This document shows, one piece after another, positions 60,074-64,000 of a stretch of 64,000 nucleotides of DNA. Location: the NCBI RefSeq assembly GCF_013373865.1, contig NC_050471.1:1612001-1676000 (forward strand), in the 5' to 3' direction. The stretch comes from Monomorium pharaonis (taxonomy: Eukaryota > Arthropoda > Insecta > Hymenoptera > Formicidae). Both the position numbers and the translations under genes were made by a program. Each line of letters begins with the position of its first letter. The stretch's first letter is position 1. The notes beneath the pieces are model-generated. The model was not told the origin of the DNA. It searched no databases and saw only the letters and a program-made list of their open reading frames with translations.

Positions 60074-61251
60074 TTCGACAGTTCATGAGACGACCGTGTC
60101 TCTGCGATGATATAAAAATCAAAAAGAGTCGGAGCCTAACGCTGAGCGTATATTTTGTGTAACGTAACATTTACAACTACGTCACTAGAGATATAAATTA
60201 CCGCGACAATAGCGACTGTTTTTAGACTATCGCATGCTTGACAAGTAAAGCGGGAACGTCCCGTTCTTCACCCAACTTGTATTTTTTTTAGCGTAGTGAG
60301 ATTAGTAAATAGTTCTGCCCGCCATGAGGCCAGTTTTTTTTTTTTTCAACGCTCGTTTGCATCACGTGCGCCGTACTGTTTTTTCGCGCGCATGTTAAGA
60401 CGCAGAAAGTGTAAGAAAGTGCAATCAAATATGAAACAAGGTTGCCTTTGGGTTCAACCACTTTGTGTGTGTTTGCAGTTTAGGAGATAAATAATTGATA
60501 ATACTCGCCTATACAAATCGGTTATGATCACGACTAACGTTAGTATTTAGCGTACGATAGAGAAATTAGAAATTACTCGGGCCAGCATGCGGGAATAAAA
60601 AGGAAAACGCCGCCGATGTTACACGCTTCAATGTATCGTTCAATGTACGTAAGCGTGAGAGTGTACGCAGGCATTTGTAGCTTGGATTTCTTTACGAAAA
60701 TTTCCTATACAAGCGAAAGAAAGGGAAAAGCTACGCGTTTCAAGTTGAACGCTATACATAGCATTCCCGCGCGTTGAGAGATTTGGAGGAACCAGACGCA
60801 AGAATAGTGCCTTTCCTCTGGGACTTATTCACGTCATCATTTTTTGAAATTCACGTGTTGGGGAGGTACATCGGCATAGATAAAACATTGACATAAGTTA
60901 GTTACTTGTAGGTAAGACGGCGTTTATTTTCATTTTCGTCCTTGTATTATTGAGGAGAGCGAATACAGTTCGATGCCACACTGCCTCTACAGCAGCTGTT
61001 TTTTTTAGACTACTTTTATACTGTTGATGTCACGCGCAGCTAATCAGAGTCTGTATATTACTACCATAATTATATACGAAACGAAATGTATACTCAATAA
61101 TATACCTTTATAAATAAAACACGACCGAAAGGAATCACGTCGCATTTATTGCTTCGGCGGATGTTGATCTCTGCGCGTAAAATTTTTTATTTTGTGACGA
61201 AAGTTTTACAACGCAATGACGATAAAGTTAGTAACTTCCATCAATTCAACT
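60074..61251. other. Mixed-composition spacer
   Basis: Contains CpG-bearing stretches (60080-60300, 60580-60800) and an isolated TATAAAAA on the plus strand at about 60111. No coding exon supported. Confidence 0.35.
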
Positions 61252-61376
61252 CTTATGGAAAAATACTATTGAACTTGCGAAAAAATTATTGAAATTAATA
61301 GTGAACAATATTGAAGGCGAATGGTTTTCCAATTTTCAATAGTTCTTTTGTGAGTCCAATAGTATTTTTCCATAAG
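61252..61376. mobile_element. 125-bp hairpin MITE-like element
   Basis: Ends CTTATGGAAAAATACTATTG and its complement, with imperfect pairing inward for about 45 bases (TTATTGAAA against TTTCAATAG). No coding capacity. Confidence 0.7.
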
Positions 61377-63180
61377 GGAAACGATAGCGTTGTAACGGAT
61401 TTTCCGACGGTGACAATGTCGGGGTGACCTAAAACATCGAAGCGGCAATTGCATTTCTTTCTGCCCACCTAAGGTTGCCGAGTTCCTGCTCGGATGCAGG
61501 CCCGTTCGCCTTGCCAGATCGCGCGCCCCGCCCGTGTTACCGGCAACAATAATAATGGCTAGCGAACCGGCTCGACTTGGTCGCATTTTTATTTCCTCGC
61601 CCTTGCCGAGACCCTCCTGCCCTCCCGCCTCCCCCTCCACGCGCACGATGGCGTGGCGCATTCGCATTATCACTCGCAAGCCTGGATAATAAGATAATCG
61701 CTCCTTTGTCCCTCCTTTCTTCCATTTCTGCCGGTAATTCGCCGTCTTTCATGGATAGACGACGAGAGAAGCGCTATTTCTGTAGTACTTTATATAGCGA
61801 TAATCGCGTATGTATTTAAATATGCAATGTAATTTTAATTTCATTGCGACGAAGGATGTATTTTTTTATATTAAAATATTAGCAATTATTTTGTGTTGCT
61901 CGTAAGATGAGGAAGAAGGGAATTTTGTCGTTTTTAATTCGTTAACGTGAAAAAATATATCTTTATTATTAAAGTCAAACTTATTCTATTACAATACATG
62001 TATCAAATAAATTTAATTACAATTGTAAGTTAAATTGAGACGTGTGATTGAATACACGTCTAGTACAGCGTTTCTTGTAAAAGTATATATACGTATATCG
62101 GGCGTATCCCACATTTTCTTCGATATCGTGGGATTCTCGGTTGCAACACCATGGAGAACGCAAAGGTTACCGGATGAAAGTAACCCGACCCCATGAAGCA
62201 TGTGATTGTGCTTGCATTTGTTGTACGGGAAATTGCTATGCAAGGTACATCAGGCATTGCACGAATGAACGAGATGAAAACCATTCGTGCAGTTTCGACG
62301 TTTTATTTTCCAGGCGCAAACAAGGAATGGTACTGAACTGGTTCGTTAAAGAACCTTTTACGAGAATAAACAATGTTTTGACAACTTTATTGATAATTAA
62401 TATGAAAAAAGAAATAATCTAATATTTATAACAAGCACGTTAGTTTTAGGATTAATTTGAAACGTGAATAATAAAAACGAAAGTTGACGTCGCGATTTTG
62501 AAAGAAATTATTTTTTACATATAAAATTATGTTTACCTATTACCGGAAAAACTGCGAAAATCTGTAGTTTTCGAAGAATTAATTTTTTATTCTTGAAAAC
62601 CATGAATTTTTAAAGAACTTTTCTGATATTTAGGAAAATTTTTGAAATGTTACTTTTAAATTTTAATTTTGTATTTTTAAAAATAAAATTATCTCTTTAA
62701 CTCTTTTTTTTTAAATAACACAAAACCGATTATAGTAATATTGTATATATGTTCGCGTACCTTCTTGTATGACCCGCGAGATTTTATTAAAAAATTAATG
62801 ACAATACATTGTTCTAAATTAGTTGTGTTTATCTTTCAAATTATGTACTTCTAGTAAGCTAGATCCGTGTATTCTAGATCGTTATATGCCGTATTTTAAT
62901 TTATACTATTTTTTTAGTATTTTCTTAAATGTAATATTCAAAACTTAATGGGTTTATTTTGCAATTGTATATATGATTAAGGAATACTGAAAAGTATAAT
63001 CAAATAAATTTATTTCAAAGCTGCATTGAAAATTTCTCTAATCTTACCTGAGAAATTTTTAAAGAAAATTTCTGGAAAATCCGGAAATATTTTTAGAAAA
63101 ATCTTTTTTTTTGCAAAATCTAAGTGAACACTCTGTACTGATTTTTCTACACTCATCCACATTTTTAAAAGTTCAAAATT
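61377..63180. other. Spacer between the small ORF and the cuticle gene
   Basis: GC-rich, CpG-bearing from about 61390 to 61770, then AT-rich. No gene supported; short frames around 62013-62422 lack motifs. Confidence 0.35.
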
Positions 63181-63186
63181 TTTATT
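63181..63186 (-). terminator. Poly(A) signal of the cuticle gene
   Basis: AATAAA on the minus strand, 57 bases beyond the cuticle gene's stop codon. Confidence 0.6.
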
Positions 63187-63242
63187 TTTTAATTCGGCGA
63201 GCTTTTGTCACCGGTTTTCACATCGTAAACTCAACGTGTCAC

Positions 63243-64000
63243 TCAACTTTTACTGAACGTGTAGGAGAAGCCGTCGGGGGTCCGATTGAAGTTGAGCTTT
63301 CCAGGCGGGTAGAAATTCCGGGGTGCCGTCGGCGCCGTTATCGCGTTGTATTGCGGCGCGACGGGGCGGAGTTCGGGCCGATAGCGCGGCTTCGGTGGCG
63401 CATATGAGGGTATGCTTTGCAACTCCGGGGGATAATGATAGCGAGGCGGCGGCTGCGGTCGGTACTGCGGCTGAAGCTGCGGTTCAGGTTGCGGCAGAGG
63501 CTGCAACAGAGGCTGCGGTTGATAAACGACAGGTTGCTGCTCGTAATCCGGCTGGTAGCGCCGCGGATACTGCGGAGGGGGTGGCGATGCGTAACTCGGG
63601 GGTTGATAATCCGGGGGATTATATTGCGCCAGCGGGACGTACTCCGGCTGCGGTGGCACCTGCGGGGGTGCACTGGGAATATGGTCCCCGATCGCCTGCG
63701 GGACAGAAAGCTGAGAATTAACTTGAAATTTAATTAGATCGATAGATTAAAATTGATGGGGATGGATTGGGCAAACTTTATACTATCGTGCGATTAATTT
63801 GAAGCAGCAAACTATTGTGTTCGGTTGGCTCTTCAATTTTTATTCTAATTCTCTTAAAATTCTAATGAAGTTTAATTATAGGAAGCTAGAAAATTAATTA
63901 ACAAGTAAATGTGCACTCTGCGTACTTGGAATCCGTTCTTTCCCGCCGTGTAGGTGACAGTGCGCCTTTGCCCGGTTGGATCGATGTACGAGTACGAGCC
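63243..64000 (-). CDS. RR-1 cuticular protein, 3' part (runs off the window)
   Basis: Minus-strand exons >64000-63926 and 63695-63243, joined at phase 0 (CAA|GTACGC to CCCGCAG|GCG). The visible 25 codons of the first exon read GSYSYIDPTG, then VTYTAGKNGFQ, continuing in the next exon with AIGDHIPSAPP. This is the core of the Rebers-Riddiford chitin-binding domain, RR-1 type (G-x-Y-x-Y...P-x-G...V-x-Y...N-G-F-Q-x-x-G-x-H-x-P). The usual ADENGFQ reads AGKNGFQ. The following ~130 residues are Pro/Gln/Tyr-rich (YQPP, PQPQ, PRYHYPPE), as in extracellular cuticle proteins that cross-link through Tyr and Gln. Signal peptide and N-terminus lie beyond 64000. Role: structural chitin binding in exoskeleton. 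Confidence 0.88.

Noticed and set aside
62013..62422. Overlapping frames of 74-93 codons, one Cys-rich
   Set aside because: Three overlapping frames on two strands, no splice or promoter context, no recognisable Cys pattern.
1..64000. CRISPR array, prokaryotic operon or defence system
   Set aside because: The window is clearly eukaryotic with spliced genes; the repeats seen are microsatellites, a minisatellite and hairpin elements, not spaced direct repeats.
1..64000. tRNA or rRNA genes
   Set aside because: I saw no convincing A/B-box pair with cloverleaf pairing and no rRNA core sequence; a tRNAscan run would settle it.

Overview
This is a piece of an insect nuclear genome, most likely from a holometabolous insect and plausibly an ant or other hymenopteran. 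The evidence is the mix of families: a ZAD-type C2H2 zinc-finger gene (ZAD is an arthropod expansion), an RR-1 cuticular protein, two insect-type SLC36 transporters. The base composition also fits: very AT-rich introns and spacers broken by GC/CpG-rich promoter-like islands, many simple repeats and short hairpin-type (MITE-like) elements. All main genes are split by spliceosomal introns. I rebuilt the exons by matching splice signals and reading phase across each junction.

Layout. 1-7.2 kb: no gene supported (upstream flank or 5' introns). 7.2-12.8 kb (+): 3' part of a large Ser/Gly-rich coiled-coil protein with an SxIP-type EB-binding motif and two alternative C-termini. 12.8-19.1 kb: long 3' UTR or spacer with a TA-flanked MITE and a near-perfect 106-bp palindrome. 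19.2-25.9 kb (+) and 34.2-40.3 kb (+): two tandem SLC36-like amino-acid transporters (442 and 462 aa), with a CpG-rich promoter region and a probable non-coding first exon of the second gene at 26-28.8 kb. 41.7-43.7 kb: a large imperfect inverted repeat that carries two head-to-head copies of a tiny three-exon gene, a nested inverted repeat and a MITE in one arm only. 43.8-46.7 kb (-): a 535-aa beta-rich/coiled-coil protein with an architecture reminiscent of FAAP100 of the Fanconi core complex (tentative). 47.8-57.4 kb (+): a 455-aa ZAD + four C2H2 zinc-finger protein, divergently arranged with the previous gene. It has a 3-kb CpG- and pyrimidine-rich island in intron 2 that may be a second promoter making a ZAD-less isoform. 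57.4-63.2 kb: 3' UTR, spacer and one possible 72-aa gene (-). 63.2-64.0 kb (-): 3' end of an RR-1 cuticular protein with a Pro/Gln/Tyr-rich tail, running off the window.

How the genes relate. The two transporters are clear tandem duplicates: four of six introns fall at the same place and phase. The other genes look like ordinary unrelated neighbours; I see no operon-like or pathway-level cassette. The most unusual DNA is the 41.7-43.7 kb nested palindrome. Exon-level coordinates are inferred from sequence alone; transcript data would decide the alternative ends and first exons.
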